Shown: positions 16,290 through 24,706, counted from the stretch's first letter. The stretch is 64,000 nucleotides of DNA from Bdellovibrionales bacterium (GCA_018266355.1 JAFEAP010000005.1:244546-308545); one strand, 5' to 3'. Translations and numbers: made by a program. Notes: generated by a model from the sequence alone, not told the origin.

Positions 16290-17600
16290 ATGGCGAGCAC
16301 GACGAAGAGTCACGATTTGAATTCACACCTCTGGGATACGAGCGCCCTCTATCGCGACGCCGTCCAACAACTCGACGAAGCCGCGCGAGTGATGAACCTC
16401 GACTTGAACATCGCCGAGCGCCTGAAGGTGCCGAAGCGCGCGATGATCGTCTCCGTACCGATCCGCCTCGATAACGGCAAGATCAAGGTCTTCGAAGGCT
16501 ACCGCGTCCAGCACAACATGACCCTCGGGCCCGGTAAGGGCGGGATCCGCTTCCACCCGGAAGTGAACCTCTCCGAAGTCGCCGGTCTCGCGATGCTCAT
16601 GACGTTCAAGTGCTCGCTCACGGGTCTCCCGCTCGGCGGCGCGAAGGGCGGCGTGCGCGTCGACCCGAACCAGCTCTCGCGGCAGGAACACCAAGCGCTC
16701 ATGCGCCGGTACACGACCGAGATCAACACGATCATCGGACCGGACAAGGACATCCCGGCGCCGGACGTCGGCACCGACGCCCAGCACATGGCGTGGATGA
16801 TGGATACCTTCTCCCAAGAACGCGGCTTCACCATTCCCGGCGTCGTTACGGGTAAGCCGATCGAAGTCGGCGGATCGCTCGGGCGCGCGGAGTCCACCGG
16901 CCGCGGCGTGATCTACACCGTCCAGCACGCGGCGAAGCTCCTCGCCGACCGCGGCGAAGCGGGCCCGAAGATCGACTCGACGACCACCGTCTCCGTCCAC
17001 GGATACGGGAAGGTCGGCGCCGTCGCCGCGACCGAAGTGCATCAGCTCGGCTGCAAGGTCCTCGCCGCCTCCGATTACCTCGGCGGCGTCTATAACAAGA
17101 ACGGACTGAACATCCCGAAGCTGAACGAATGGGTCGCGCGGAACAAAACCGTCGTCGGTTTCCCGGAAGCCGAGCCGATGTCGAACGCGGACCTCCTCGC
17201 GCTCAAAGTCGACGTCCTGATCCCGGCCGCGATCGACGGCGTGATCACGATGGAAAACGTCCACAAGGTCCAAGCGAAGATCATCGCCGAAGGCGCGAAC
17301 GGTCCGATTTCGACCGATGCGATGAAGGTGCTCGAAGACAAGGGCGTGTTCATCATTCCGGACGTACTCTGCAACGCGGGCGGCGTGATCGTCTCGTACT
17401 TCGAATGGGTGCAGGGCCTCCAAAACTTCTTCTGGAACGAAGCGATGGTGAACGAGAAGCTCGCCGAAGTGCTGGCGATGGCGTTCAAGCGCGTGGCCGA
17501 CGTCCAAACCCGGTACAAGTGCGGGATGAAGACGGCGGCGCTCATTTCGGGCGTCGAACGGCTGAACAAGGCCATGTTGCTGCGCGGGCTGTTCCCATAG
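16290..17600 (+). CDS. gdhA: Glutamate dehydrogenase (GluDH family)
   Basis: Interconverts glutamate and 2-oxoglutarate plus ammonia. The 436-residue product starts at the ATG at 16290 after AAAGGAAAG; the open frame extends upstream but without family sequence. Landmarks are the substrate-site stretch MTLGPGKGGIRFHPEV, PLGGAKGGV with the catalytic Lys, DIPAPDVGTDAQHMAWM, and the NAD-binding HGYGKVGA. The sequence resembles hexameric ~420-residue NAD-type enzymes, but cofactor specificity is not proven. A terminator follows at 17682-17723. Confidence 0.95.
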   Translation: MASTTKSHDLNSHLWDTSALYRDAVQQLDEAARVMNLDLNIAERLKVPKRAMIVSVPIRLDNGKIKVFEGYRVQHNMTLGPGKGGIRFHPEVNLSEVAGLAMLMTFKCSLTGLPLGGAKGGVRVDPNQLSRQEHQALMRRYTTEINTIIGPDKDIPAPDVGTDAQHMAWMMDTFSQERGFTIPGVVTGKPIEVGGSLGRAESTGRGVIYTVQHAAKLLADRGEAGPKIDSTTTVSVHGYGKVGAVAATEVHQLGCKVLAASDYLGGVYNKNGLNIPKLNEWVARNKTVVGFPEAEPMSNADLLALKVDVLIPAAIDGVITMENVHKVQAKIIAEGANGPISTDAMKVLEDKGVFIIPDVLCNAGGVIVSYFEWVQGLQNFFWNEAMVNEKLAEVLAMAFKRVADVQTRYKCGMKTAALISGVERLNKAMLLRGLFP

Positions 17601-17669
17601 TCGTAAGCCGGTTCGGGCCCGAAGCGTAAGCTGAAGGTGACCGGCCGGGAGGGCTCGAACTGTTCTGGT

Positions 17670-17699
17670 TTGAAATCTGAGAGGCTCTCCGTCTATCCT
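17670..17699 (+). promoter_or_regulatory. Sigma-70-like promoter for the phospholipase C-like gene
   Basis: TTGAAA (17670-17675), 18 bases, TATCCT (17694-17699), then seven bases to the ATG at 17707. The predicted transcript is leaderless. The -10 box lies in the loop of the gdhA terminator. Confidence 0.55.
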
Positions 17700-17723
17700 T
17701 TTAGGTATGCGGAGAGCCTTTTT
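17682..17723 (+). terminator. Rho-independent terminator of gdhA, overlapping the next gene's start
   Basis: AGGCTCTCCG (17682-17691) pairs perfectly with CGGAGAGCCT (17710-17719) across an 18-base loop, followed by five Ts. The 3' arm is codons 2-5 of the phospholipase C-like gene and the loop carries its start codon. Confidence 0.75.
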
Positions 17724-18813
17724 GCATCTGGGCGCGGGGTGCCTGACCCTGGCGACGATCGTCGGGACGATCCCGAGCGCACGGGCGTGGTACGACCACA
17801 CCTCCGTCATGGATCGAGTCCAGAAACGGCTCGAAGCCGAGTTTCCGGAGCCGGGACCGGGAAACACCTGGAACGGTCGACTCCCCCTCGAAGCGAACGC
17901 GCCGATCAACCGCTACTACGACGTCGCTTCGCTCCTCCTGCTCCAACCCCGCGCCGCGGAAAACCTTCCCTCGAAGGACGCGCGCACCTTGCATGATCTC
18001 CTCCGCCTCGGCGCTGAAGACCCGGATCACGGCATCGACATCGACCTCCCCGACTCCGCCGACCCGAGCGACGACCGCCGCTACATGGGTGGAACGAAGG
18101 GACCGAGCTCGGCCGGCTTCCGCCACATGTTCTGGAGCGGATGGGACTGGAGAAAACCGTTTCGGACGTTCCAAATCCCGGCGCGCGCCCTCGGCCAGGC
18201 TCCCGACCGGATCGAACTCCTCGCGAACGAAGCCCGCGACCGTTTCCGGAAAGGCGACGTGATTTGGGGCGGTCGGATCCTCGGTTGGACGATCCACTAC
18301 CTCCAGGACTTGACCCAACCCTTCCACGCGGTCGAATTCCCGACCTTCGAAATGGTCCCCTTGCGCGCGCTCCTCGCCTGGCCACCGACCGAGGCGCTCG
18401 ACCGGCTGATCCGCGAATCCACCCGCGTCGTCACGAACTATCACTGGGCCTACGAGGGCTACGTCCGCCACGCGCTGCTCGCCGGCGACGCTTCGCCGTT
18501 CAAGGAGTGCTTCGAGAAGTCCGGCGGAACCCTGTTCGTGAACTCGCCGCGCGACCTCGCGCTCGAAATCGCGAATCGTTCGATCGAGCGCGCCCACGAA
18601 ACGGGCGAGGCGCTGGTCGCGTTCGTCGGCCACCACCTGAAGGAACCCGCGGTCAGCGTGCCGCTGAATCCGAAGCAGATCCCCGTCGAAGAACTCCTGA
18701 AGAGTCCCGAAAAGACGGCCGAACGCGATCGGTTGAACAAGATCACCTGCGAGTCGCTGCGGCTCACGACCGACGCCACGATTTGGATCACGCGTTGGGT
18801 TTTCGCGAAGTAA
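17707..18813 (+). CDS. Zinc phospholipase C / P1 nuclease superfamily protein
   Basis: A 368-residue exported protein. The signal peptide ends ...PSARA, leaving Trp28 as residue 1 of the mature chain. In zinc-dependent phospholipase C and S1/P1 nucleases the mature N-terminal Trp is itself a zinc ligand. The motif HYLQDLTQPFH (His197, Asp201, His207) matches the family's metal-binding helix, and further His residues (YDHTS, NYHWAYEG, VRHAL) could complete the trinuclear site. It therefore probably hydrolyses phospholipids or nucleic acid outside the cytoplasm; which substrate cannot be told. It has its own promoter overlapping the gdhA terminator and converges on the response regulator gene, seven bases away. 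Confidence 0.8.
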   Translation: MRRAFLHLGAGCLTLATIVGTIPSARAWYDHTSVMDRVQKRLEAEFPEPGPGNTWNGRLPLEANAPINRYYDVASLLLLQPRAAENLPSKDARTLHDLLRLGAEDPDHGIDIDLPDSADPSDDRRYMGGTKGPSSAGFRHMFWSGWDWRKPFRTFQIPARALGQAPDRIELLANEARDRFRKGDVIWGGRILGWTIHYLQDLTQPFHAVEFPTFEMVPLRALLAWPPTEALDRLIRESTRVVTNYHWAYEGYVRHALLAGDASPFKECFEKSGGTLFVNSPRDLALEIANRSIERAHETGEALVAFVGHHLKEPAVSVPLNPKQIPVEELLKSPEKTAERDRLNKITCESLRLTTDATIWITRWVFAK

Positions 18814-18820
18814 ACCGGCT

Positions 18821-20320
18821 CTAGCGCTTGATCCCGAGTTCTTTCATCTTGAGCTGAAGCCCCTTGCGCGAGAGTCCGAGTTTCTCGGCGGTTCGGGTGA
18901 CGTTTCCGCCCTCCTCGTCGAGCGCCTGTTCGATGAGCGCGCGCTCGGTCTCCTGGGTCTTTCGCCGGACGGTTTCCTTGAAGCCGAGTCCCGCTTCGGT
19001 CCCGCCCGCGCCCGAAGCCGCGTCGATCTCCCTCGCGATTTCCTCGGGAAGGTCCCGCACGGTCAACGTCTCGGAATCCGAAAGAAGCACCATCCGTTCG
19101 ATCGCGTTCTCGAGCTGCCGGAAATTCCCCGGCCATCGGTAAGCCCGGAGCGCCGCGCGCGTCGCCGGGTCCACGCGGAGCACGCGCTTTCCGAGCCGCG
19201 CGTTGAACCGGGCGAGAAAAAGGTCGACGATGCCGTCGACGTCCTCGGCGCGTTCGCGCAGCGGGGGCAAGTGTACCGGAACGACGTTCAACCGATAATA
19301 GAGGTCTTCGCGGAATCGTTTTTCCCGAACGGCGGTCGCGAGGTCCTGGTTCGTGGCCGCGATCAACCTCACGTTCACCCGGATGGTCGAGAGCCCTCCG
19401 ACCCGTTCGAGCTCGCCGTCGGTCAGCGTGCGGAAGAGCTTCGCTTGGGTCTCGAGCGGAAGTTCGCCGACTTCGTCGAGGAAGAGCGTCGCCTCGTGCG
19501 CGAGTTCGAGTCGCCCCGGCTTGGAGGAGACGGCTCCCGAGAACGCCCCTCGCTCGTAACCGAAAAGTTCGTTGTCGATGAGCGCGGCGGGAATGACGGC
19601 GCAGTTCACCTTGATCAGCGCCCGTTCCGCGCGCGGAGAACGCCGGTGGATCGCTTGGGCGACGAGCTCCTTGCCGGTCCCGTCCTCGCCCGAGATCAGC
19701 ACGGGCGATTCGGTGCCCGCGACCTTCTCGATCACCCGGCGGAGTTCCTGGCCGCGCGCGCTCGTCGCGACGAAAGGCGCGCCGGATTCGCCGACGAAAG
19801 GCGCGCCGGACGCGCCGACGAAGGGTTCGTCGGAATGCGGCGCCGATCGGTCGGCCGAAGCGACGCCGGCGTCGGAAGCCGCGGACGTTCTGGCGAGCGA
19901 GGCTCCGGCCCCGAAATCCGGCTCCTTCATCCGCTCCCGGCGAGTCCGGCAGGCTTTGTCGATCACCTCGAGGAGTTCCGACTGGTCGAACGGCTTCGTG
20001 ATGAAATCGAAGGCGCCGTGCTTGAGGGCGTTCACCGCGCTCTCGACCGTTCCGAACGCCGTGATCATCACGACCGGGACCTGGGATTGGTGCCGGCGCG
20101 CGTGTTCGAGGATTTCCATTCCGCCGAAGCCCGGCATGTAGAGGTCGGTCACGATCGCGTCGAGTTCCTCGCCTTCGATGGCCTCGATCGCGTCGGAGGC
20201 CTCGGAAAAGCAAATGACTTCGAAGCCCGCGCGGTCGAGCATCGCTTGGATGACAAGCCCCATGTTCTTCTCGTCATCGACGACGAGGACGCGGCCTTTC
20301 ATCGGGTTTCGATCGCTCAC
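18821..20320 (-). CDS. NtrC-family sigma-54-dependent response regulator
   Basis: A 499-residue transcription activator. The GTG start overlaps the kinase stop (GTGA); an ATG at 20302 is the alternative. The receiver domain occupies about 10-125, with VVDDEKN, phospho-acceptor Asp in IVTDLYMPG, MITAFG and ITKPFD. A linker of three octapeptide repeats follows (DEPFVGAS, GAPFVGES, GAPFVATS). The AAA+ domain has Walker A GEDGTGKE near 210 and a sigma-54 contact loop GAFSGA near 257, where most relatives have GAFTGA. A Fis-type helix-turn-helix (GNVTRTAEKLGLSRKGLQ) ends the protein. The partner is the kinase encoded immediately upstream; target genes are unknown. Confidence 0.93.
   Translation of the reverse strand: MSDRNPMKGRVLVVDDEKNMGLVIQAMLDRAGFEVICFSEASDAIEAIEGEELDAIVTDLYMPGFGGMEILEHARRHQSQVPVVMITAFGTVESAVNALKHGAFDFITKPFDQSELLEVIDKACRTRRERMKEPDFGAGASLARTSAASDAGVASADRSAPHSDEPFVGASGAPFVGESGAPFVATSARGQELRRVIEKVAGTESPVLISGEDGTGKELVAQAIHRRSPRAERALIKVNCAVIPAALIDNELFGYERGAFSGAVSSKPGRLELAHEATLFLDEVGELPLETQAKLFRTLTDGELERVGGLSTIRVNVRLIAATNQDLATAVREKRFREDLYYRLNVVPVHLPPLRERAEDVDGIVDLFLARFNARLGKRVLRVDPATRAALRAYRWPGNFRQLENAIERMVLLSDSETLTVRDLPEEIAREIDAASGAGGTEAGLGFKETVRRKTQETERALIEQALDEEGGNVTRTAEKLGLSRKGLQLKMKELGIKR
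19776..19823. repeat. 24-bp tandem repeat in the response-regulator linker
   Basis: Two adjacent 24-base units (19776-19799 and 19800-19823) differ at about three positions. They encode the GAPFVGES-type octapeptides of the interdomain linker. A third, more diverged copy flanks them. Confidence 0.6.
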
Positions 20321-22398
20321 GGCGCCTCCGGCAGGATGATGCGGAACTGGGTGGTCACGCCGGGTACCGACGAAACTTCGATCGTCCCGCCGTGGGCCTG
20401 GATGATCTTCCGGCAGATCGGAAGTCCGAGCCCCGTTCCCGCGGGATCGGTGGTGAAGAACGGGATGAAGATCTTTTCGAGGTTCTCTCGCGGGATGCCC
20501 GGGCCGTTGTCCTCTACCGTCACGCGGATCATCGAGCGGAGGTCGTCCGTCTCGAACGCGTCGAGCGAGACGAGCACTCGCTTTTCGACCTGGCCCTTCG
20601 ACCGGTCCCCGCGCGACACGTCCCACCGTCGGAGCGCCTTGAACGCGTTTTGGATCAGGTTGAGGAGCACCTGGTGGATCTGCTCGGGCGCGCAGCGGAT
20701 GCGCGCCTGCAGGAGAGACGACTGGAGTCGAAGGTCCACGTCCTCCGGCGCCGTCGGCGAGAGAAGCATCACGAGTTTTTGGACGAGGTTGTTCAGGTCG
20801 ACTTCCTTGTATTCGCGCGTCGCCGACGGCTTCGCGTAGTCGAGGAACTGGGTGACGACGGCGTTCAACCGATCGGCCTCTTCGACGATGACGGAAAGGA
20901 AGCGGCTCTCGGGCCGATTCGAGGACGGATCGAGGTACTGGGCCGCGCCCTTGATCGCGCCGAGGGGATTGCGGATCTCGTGGGCGAGACCGGCGGCCAT
21001 CTCGCCGAGGGTCGCGAGCCGTTCGACTTCGCGTTCGCGGTCGAAGACGGAGGATTTTTCGATGAGCTCGGCGACCCGATCGGCGAGCGGCTCGAGCTCG
21101 CGGAGGATCGACCAGTTCGCCCCGTATTCCTCCGGAGGATTCGGCACGTCGAGCACGGCGAGGCCGAGGACCCGGCCGTCTTTCGAGAAGGGAAGAATGA
21201 TGTTCCCGCCGAGCGCGTGGACGGCGTCCCGCCAAACCGCGTACCGGTGCTTCATCTCCTGGCCCGCCATCCGCTCGATCTCGTCCTCGAGCATCTGGTC
21301 GAGGAGGACGCGCGATTTCCTTCCGGCGTGCGCGAGGGCGTCGAAGATCGGATGGTGCTTCGGGATCTCGGCCGGCGCGTGGGTCAGGCGGAACCCCTCG
21401 CCGATCGCCCGTTCGCGGCGAAGGAGCTTCGGGTCGGAGGACGGCACGTAGAACGCGATCCCGTCCGGTTTCAGCACCCGCGTGACGAACGCCTCGAAGA
21501 CCGTGAGCGAATCCTTCGGGTTCACGACGAGCGCGAGTTCGCGAACGGCGGCGTCGATCTCGCCTTGGACGAGCGAAGCCCTACGCGTGACCACGCGGTC
21601 GATGAAGAACCGCGCAACCGAACGGATCGGTTCGAGGAGGGTCAGCACGAAGAACGAGACGATGAACGAGTTCAGGAAGAAAAGGGCGAGCTCGTGGGCC
21701 CAGACCCGGACGAGCGAAAAGACCGCCGCGAGCAGGACGGCGACGAAAACGACGGTGAGGAACCGGGAAAGGAGCGAACCGAGGTTCAGGAGCCGCTGCT
21801 GGGTGATGGCCTGGGAGACGAAGAAGAGGAAGATCGTGAGCGCGAAGTTCCCGAAGATCGGCACCGCGAGCGGGAGGTCCGGGAGGTGGTCCATCACGCA
21901 GGTCGAGAGGACGATCAGGGTCGCGACGTAGAGGATGAAGCGGCGCCGGATCCCGACGAGCGGGTTCACCGACCGGTCGCTGACCATCAGGATCGCGATC
22001 TGGATCACGATGAGGCTCGGCGTGAAGTAGATGATGTTCTTGATGAGGTCGTGGCGCTCGAGCCCGAAGAGGACCATCACGGTCATCGCAAGGCAGAGGA
22101 AGAGCGAGCCGAAAAGGAGGATCCGCGAGGTGACCCACTTCTCGATCCGCATCATCGACTGGATGAAAAGGAGGCTCGCCGGCGCGAGCCAGGCGTTCAA
22201 GCTCAGGTGGTAACCGTACCATCCGTTCTCGGGCCAGACGCTCGAGATGAAGTAGAAGATCGCCCAAGCCGAGATAACCGTGCAGCCGATCGCGAAATAG
22301 AGGAAGAGCTTGTTTCGGACGTTTCGCGCGAGGGTCGCGAAGCCGAGGGAAAAGCTCGTCAGCGATACGAGGAGGGCGGTTTGGGCCAGTGCGTCCAT
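20317..22398 (-). CDS. Membrane sensor histidine kinase (multi-TM + GAF-like)
   Basis: A 693-residue sensor that would phosphorylate the overlapping NtrC-type regulator. The N-terminal ~250 residues hold about seven membrane segments resembling a 7TM-type sensor. Residues about 275-450 look like a GAF-type signal domain. The dimerisation/phosphoacceptor helix carries LAHEIRNPLGAIKGAAQYL (His near 472). The catalytic domain has N (NLIQNAFKAL), G1 (EDNGPGIP), F (IFIPFFTT) and G2 (GTGLGLPI) boxes. The overall plan recalls PilS/AtoS-like kinases, but the input signal is unknown. Confidence 0.92.
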   Translation of the reverse strand: MDALAQTALLVSLTSFSLGFATLARNVRNKLFLYFAIGCTVISAWAIFYFISSVWPENGWYGYHLSLNAWLAPASLLFIQSMMRIEKWVTSRILLFGSLFLCLAMTVMVLFGLERHDLIKNIIYFTPSLIVIQIAILMVSDRSVNPLVGIRRRFILYVATLIVLSTCVMDHLPDLPLAVPIFGNFALTIFLFFVSQAITQQRLLNLGSLLSRFLTVVFVAVLLAAVFSLVRVWAHELALFFLNSFIVSFFVLTLLEPIRSVARFFIDRVVTRRASLVQGEIDAAVRELALVVNPKDSLTVFEAFVTRVLKPDGIAFYVPSSDPKLLRRERAIGEGFRLTHAPAEIPKHHPIFDALAHAGRKSRVLLDQMLEDEIERMAGQEMKHRYAVWRDAVHALGGNIILPFSKDGRVLGLAVLDVPNPPEEYGANWSILRELEPLADRVAELIEKSSVFDREREVERLATLGEMAAGLAHEIRNPLGAIKGAAQYLDPSSNRPESRFLSVIVEEADRLNAVVTQFLDYAKPSATREYKEVDLNNLVQKLVMLLSPTAPEDVDLRLQSSLLQARIRCAPEQIHQVLLNLIQNAFKALRRWDVSRGDRSKGQVEKRVLVSLDAFETDDLRSMIRVTVEDNGPGIPRENLEKIFIPFFTTDPAGTGLGLPICRKIIQAHGGTIEVSSVPGVTTQFRIILPEAP

Positions 22399-22467
22399 AA
22401 CGGGTTCGGGTTCCCTAAGGGTCTATCCGAAACCGCTCCGATTGTCAGGGTTATGGCGGTGACGGCG

Positions 22468-22505
22468 AGGAGGTTCGAGCCCGCCCATCCGCGTCCGAAC
22501 CTCCT
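22468..22505. repeat. 10-bp inverted repeat between the kinase gene and the divergent membrane protein
   Basis: AGGAGGTTCG (22468-22477) and CGAACCTCCT (22496-22505) are perfect complements separated by 18 bases, in the divergent promoter region. No T-run follows on either strand, so an operator or leader structure is more likely than a terminator. Confidence 0.4.
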
Positions 22506-22556
22506 TACGACAACAGGATTTAAGATTCGCTCGAAAACGGCCGAAGCGCTTCCTGT

Positions 22557-22970
22557 ATGGGTTCCCCGAAAGGCACCGCGAAAACCACCACGAAGTCCAC
22601 CGGCAACCGAACGGTTCGGCGCTACCGGATCAATCCGCTCGAACTCGTGATCTTTTCACTCGTTTCCGCGGGCTTCGCTTTCTCGGTCTTCCACCTCTTC
22701 CGCGACAACGACGAGATCCAGTTCGCGACCCTCCAGCCGATGCAGACTTCGCCGACGCGGATGGTTCCGGGCCAGACTTCGAATCGGGGCATCGCCTCGG
22801 TCGCGGGCGCCGTCGACGGAGTCGCGCCGGTCGCGAATCCGATCAACTTCGAAGTGAACTGCGCGGAAAATCCGGGCTTCCAGTTCGGCAACCAAGTCTG
22901 CCCGAACGAACCCGTCAAAGGCCGGAACTTCCGCGATACCGCGAAGTTCAATCCGGCGAAACTGCGCTAA
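22557..22970 (+). CDS. Hypothetical single-pass membrane protein
   Basis: A 137-residue protein. The basic cytoplasmic N-terminus (KGTAKTTTKSTGNRTVRR) precedes one membrane helix at about 30-48 (LVIFSLVSAGFAFSVFHL), and an exported C-terminal part has two Cys. Topology is type II. No family recognised. It is divergent from the sensor kinase, with an inverted repeat in the shared upstream region. Confidence 0.65.
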   Translation: MGSPKGTAKTTTKSTGNRTVRRYRINPLELVIFSLVSAGFAFSVFHLFRDNDEIQFATLQPMQTSPTRMVPGQTSNRGIASVAGAVDGVAPVANPINFEVNCAENPGFQFGNQVCPNEPVKGRNFRDTAKFNPAKLR

Positions 22971-23028
22971 TCGTCGGCCGGCTCGAACCGTTCGAAGCGA
23001 AATCGGCCTTCCATAGGCCGCTTTTCCG

Positions 23029-23604
23029 CTAATTCTTCGCCTTCTTGGATTTCTTGGCCTTCTTGGCTTTGCCCGACTTCGCGGCGCTCGCGCTCGCGGG
23101 TGACCGGCCGGCCGGAGCGGGCTCGACGTCGCACGCGAGCTTCCGCGCCTTTCCGAGACTCGTCTCGACGCGATCGAGTTCGGCGTTCGCCTTCTTCCAC
23201 TTCCCTTGTTCGACGAATCCATGGAACGACACGAGCGAAAGCCCGGCGTCGTTCAAGGCGGGTACGGCCTTCCGGCCGCGTTTGTCGTTCTCGAGGGTAT
23301 CCTTCGCCCATTGGGTCCGCTTCAGCGCCTTCTCGCCCCATTCGAGCCAGGCTTCGCGCTGATCGGCGAGCGCTTCGGCGTTCGCCGTGCTCACGGAGGC
23401 GATCCGACGCCCGGATTTCGGCGCGACCGCGGCGATCTGGGCTTGGACCCCGCTGATTTCCCCGGCGACGGCCGGAAACTCCCCGCAAATCGACTCGCGA
23501 GAGGCGTTGCACCCCACCCCCGCGGACGCGAAAACACCGAAAACCAGGGCGAGCCCCAGATATTTCCGACGATTTTTTACTGCGTTTTGAATGACGTTCT
23601 GCAT
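23029..23604 (-). CDS. Putative lipoprotein with Lys/Ala-rich tail
   Basis: A 191-residue lipoprotein. The signal ends at SAGVGC (Cys32). A helical domain of ~120 residues follows, with two more Cys, and then a repetitive basic tail of AKKAKKSKKAK type. The ATG at 23604, preceded by GGGAAGAG, is preferred to a TTG 18 bases upstream. The basic tail might bind anionic cell-wall polymers or nucleic acid, which is inference. It converges on 22557-22970. Confidence 0.65.
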   Translation of the reverse strand: MQNVIQNAVKNRRKYLGLALVFGVFASAGVGCNASRESICGEFPAVAGEISGVQAQIAAVAPKSGRRIASVSTANAEALADQREAWLEWGEKALKRTQWAKDTLENDKRGRKAVPALNDAGLSLVSFHGFVEQGKWKKANAELDRVETSLGKARKLACDVEPAPAGRSPASASAAKSGKAKKAKKSKKAKN

Positions 23605-23732
23605 CTCTTCCCGCACCCGCAAATTGAAAAATCCCTAGTAATACCATCGGCATAAAATAACGGATGCTTTAGCTCAGTTTTTTACCTGACTTCTTCAATC
23701 AGGTATAAGTATTGGAAATCGTTCATTTTTTT

Positions 23733-23759
23733 TAAAGTTCGACCGCGCCGCTCCGAAAA
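23733..23759 (+). promoter_or_regulatory. FliA (sigma-28)-type promoter of flagellin
   Basis: TAAAGTTC (23733-23740), an 11-base spacer and TCCGAAAA (23752-23759) closely follow the flagellar sigma-28 consensus TAAAGTTT-N11-GCCGATAA. It lies about 115 bases before the flagellin ATG in an AT-richer stretch. Confidence 0.65.
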
Positions 23760-23765
23760 GCATTG

Positions 23766-23872
23766 TGAAGCCGGCAGGGATTGCCGGTGGGCAAGAAGTA
23801 CAAACCCCGCCCCTAGATGGGGGCGGAATCATCAAGGAGGAATGGCAACGAACTCTTCGGAGGATAAATCCA
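23766..23872 (+). promoter_or_regulatory. Structured 5' leader of flagellin mRNA
   Basis: The ~107-base predicted leader has two stem-loops: CCGGCA/TGCCGG (23771-23787, five-base loop) and CCGCCCC/GGGGCGG (23807-23826, six-base loop). They are followed by a perfect AAGGAGG (23834-23840) and then a second AGGA before the true ATG. The stems may stabilise the message or control ribosome access. Confidence 0.45.
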
Positions 23873-24706
23873 ATGGCCCTGCGTATTAATACCAATACCC
23901 AAGCGATTGCGGCTCAACGTAGCTTGAACCTCAATCACGAAGCCCAAAACCGCTCCCTCGAGAAACTCTCTTCCGGTTCCCGCATCGTCCGCGCCGCGGA
24001 CGACGCCGCCGGCCTCGCGATTTCCGAGAAATTGAAAGCCCACATCCGCTCCATGCGCCAAGCCGAGCGGAACGCGAACGACGGGATCTCCCTCGTGCAA
24101 GTCGCCGAAGGCGGCATGAACGAAGTCGGAAACATCCTCACTCGGATGCGTGAACTCTCGATCCAGTCGGCTTCCGACACGATCGGCGACACCGAGCGCG
24201 GCTTCATCAACAAGGAAATCAAAGGTCTTAAGGAAGAAATCGACCGGATCGCGCTCTCGACCGAATTCAACGGCCGGAAGCTCCTCGACGGAAATGCCGA
24301 AGCCCTCGACATCCAAGTCGGCATCAAGAACAACGATTTCGAAGACCGTTTCAAGTTCAACGCGAAGAACCTGACTTCGACCCTCGATGCGCTCGGTCTG
24401 ACCCAGATCGACAACGCGACGAAAGAGGCTTCGCAACAGAACCTCGAAATGCTCGACAAGGCGATCACCCGGATCAACGAGAACCGCTCGGAACTCGGCG
24501 CTCTCCAGAACCGCCTCCAGTCGACGATCAATAACCTCGGCATCTACCGCGAAAACCTCTCGGCCGCGAATTCTCGGATCCGCGATACCGACGTGGCGGA
24601 AGAGACGTCCGAACTCATGAAGAACAACATCCTGACCCAAGCGACGGTCTCCGTCCTCGGTCAGGCGAACCAGAACAGCCAAGTCGCCCTCAAGCTTCTT
24701 GGATAG
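23873..24706 (+). CDS. fliC: Flagellin
   Basis: A 277-residue flagellar filament subunit. The N-terminal D0/D1 region (MALRINTNTQAIAAQRSLN, then LSSGSRIVRAADDAAGLAI) and the C-terminal region (AANSRIRDTDVAEETSELMK to VALKLLG) are both canonical. The central variable domain is very short, as in other compact flagellins of ~275 residues. The ATG at 23873 follows GGAGGATAAATCCA. It is a monocistronic unit with its own sigma-28-like promoter and strong terminator. No other flagellar gene is in the window. Confidence 0.96.
   Translation: MALRINTNTQAIAAQRSLNLNHEAQNRSLEKLSSGSRIVRAADDAAGLAISEKLKAHIRSMRQAERNANDGISLVQVAEGGMNEVGNILTRMRELSIQSASDTIGDTERGFINKEIKGLKEEIDRIALSTEFNGRKLLDGNAEALDIQVGIKNNDFEDRFKFNAKNLTSTLDALGLTQIDNATKEASQQNLEMLDKAITRINENRSELGALQNRLQSTINNLGIYRENLSAANSRIRDTDVAEETSELMKNNILTQATVSVLGQANQNSQVALKLLG

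Noticed and set aside
20392..22650. A 752-codon plus-strand frame
   Set aside because: Antisense to the sensor kinase; extremely Arg/Glu/Asp-rich and without domain features.
23842..23889. A 15-codon leader peptide starting just after AAGGAGG in the flagellin leader
   Set aside because: The ribosome-binding site is only one base from this ATG, too close for normal initiation, and the peptide has no notable features.
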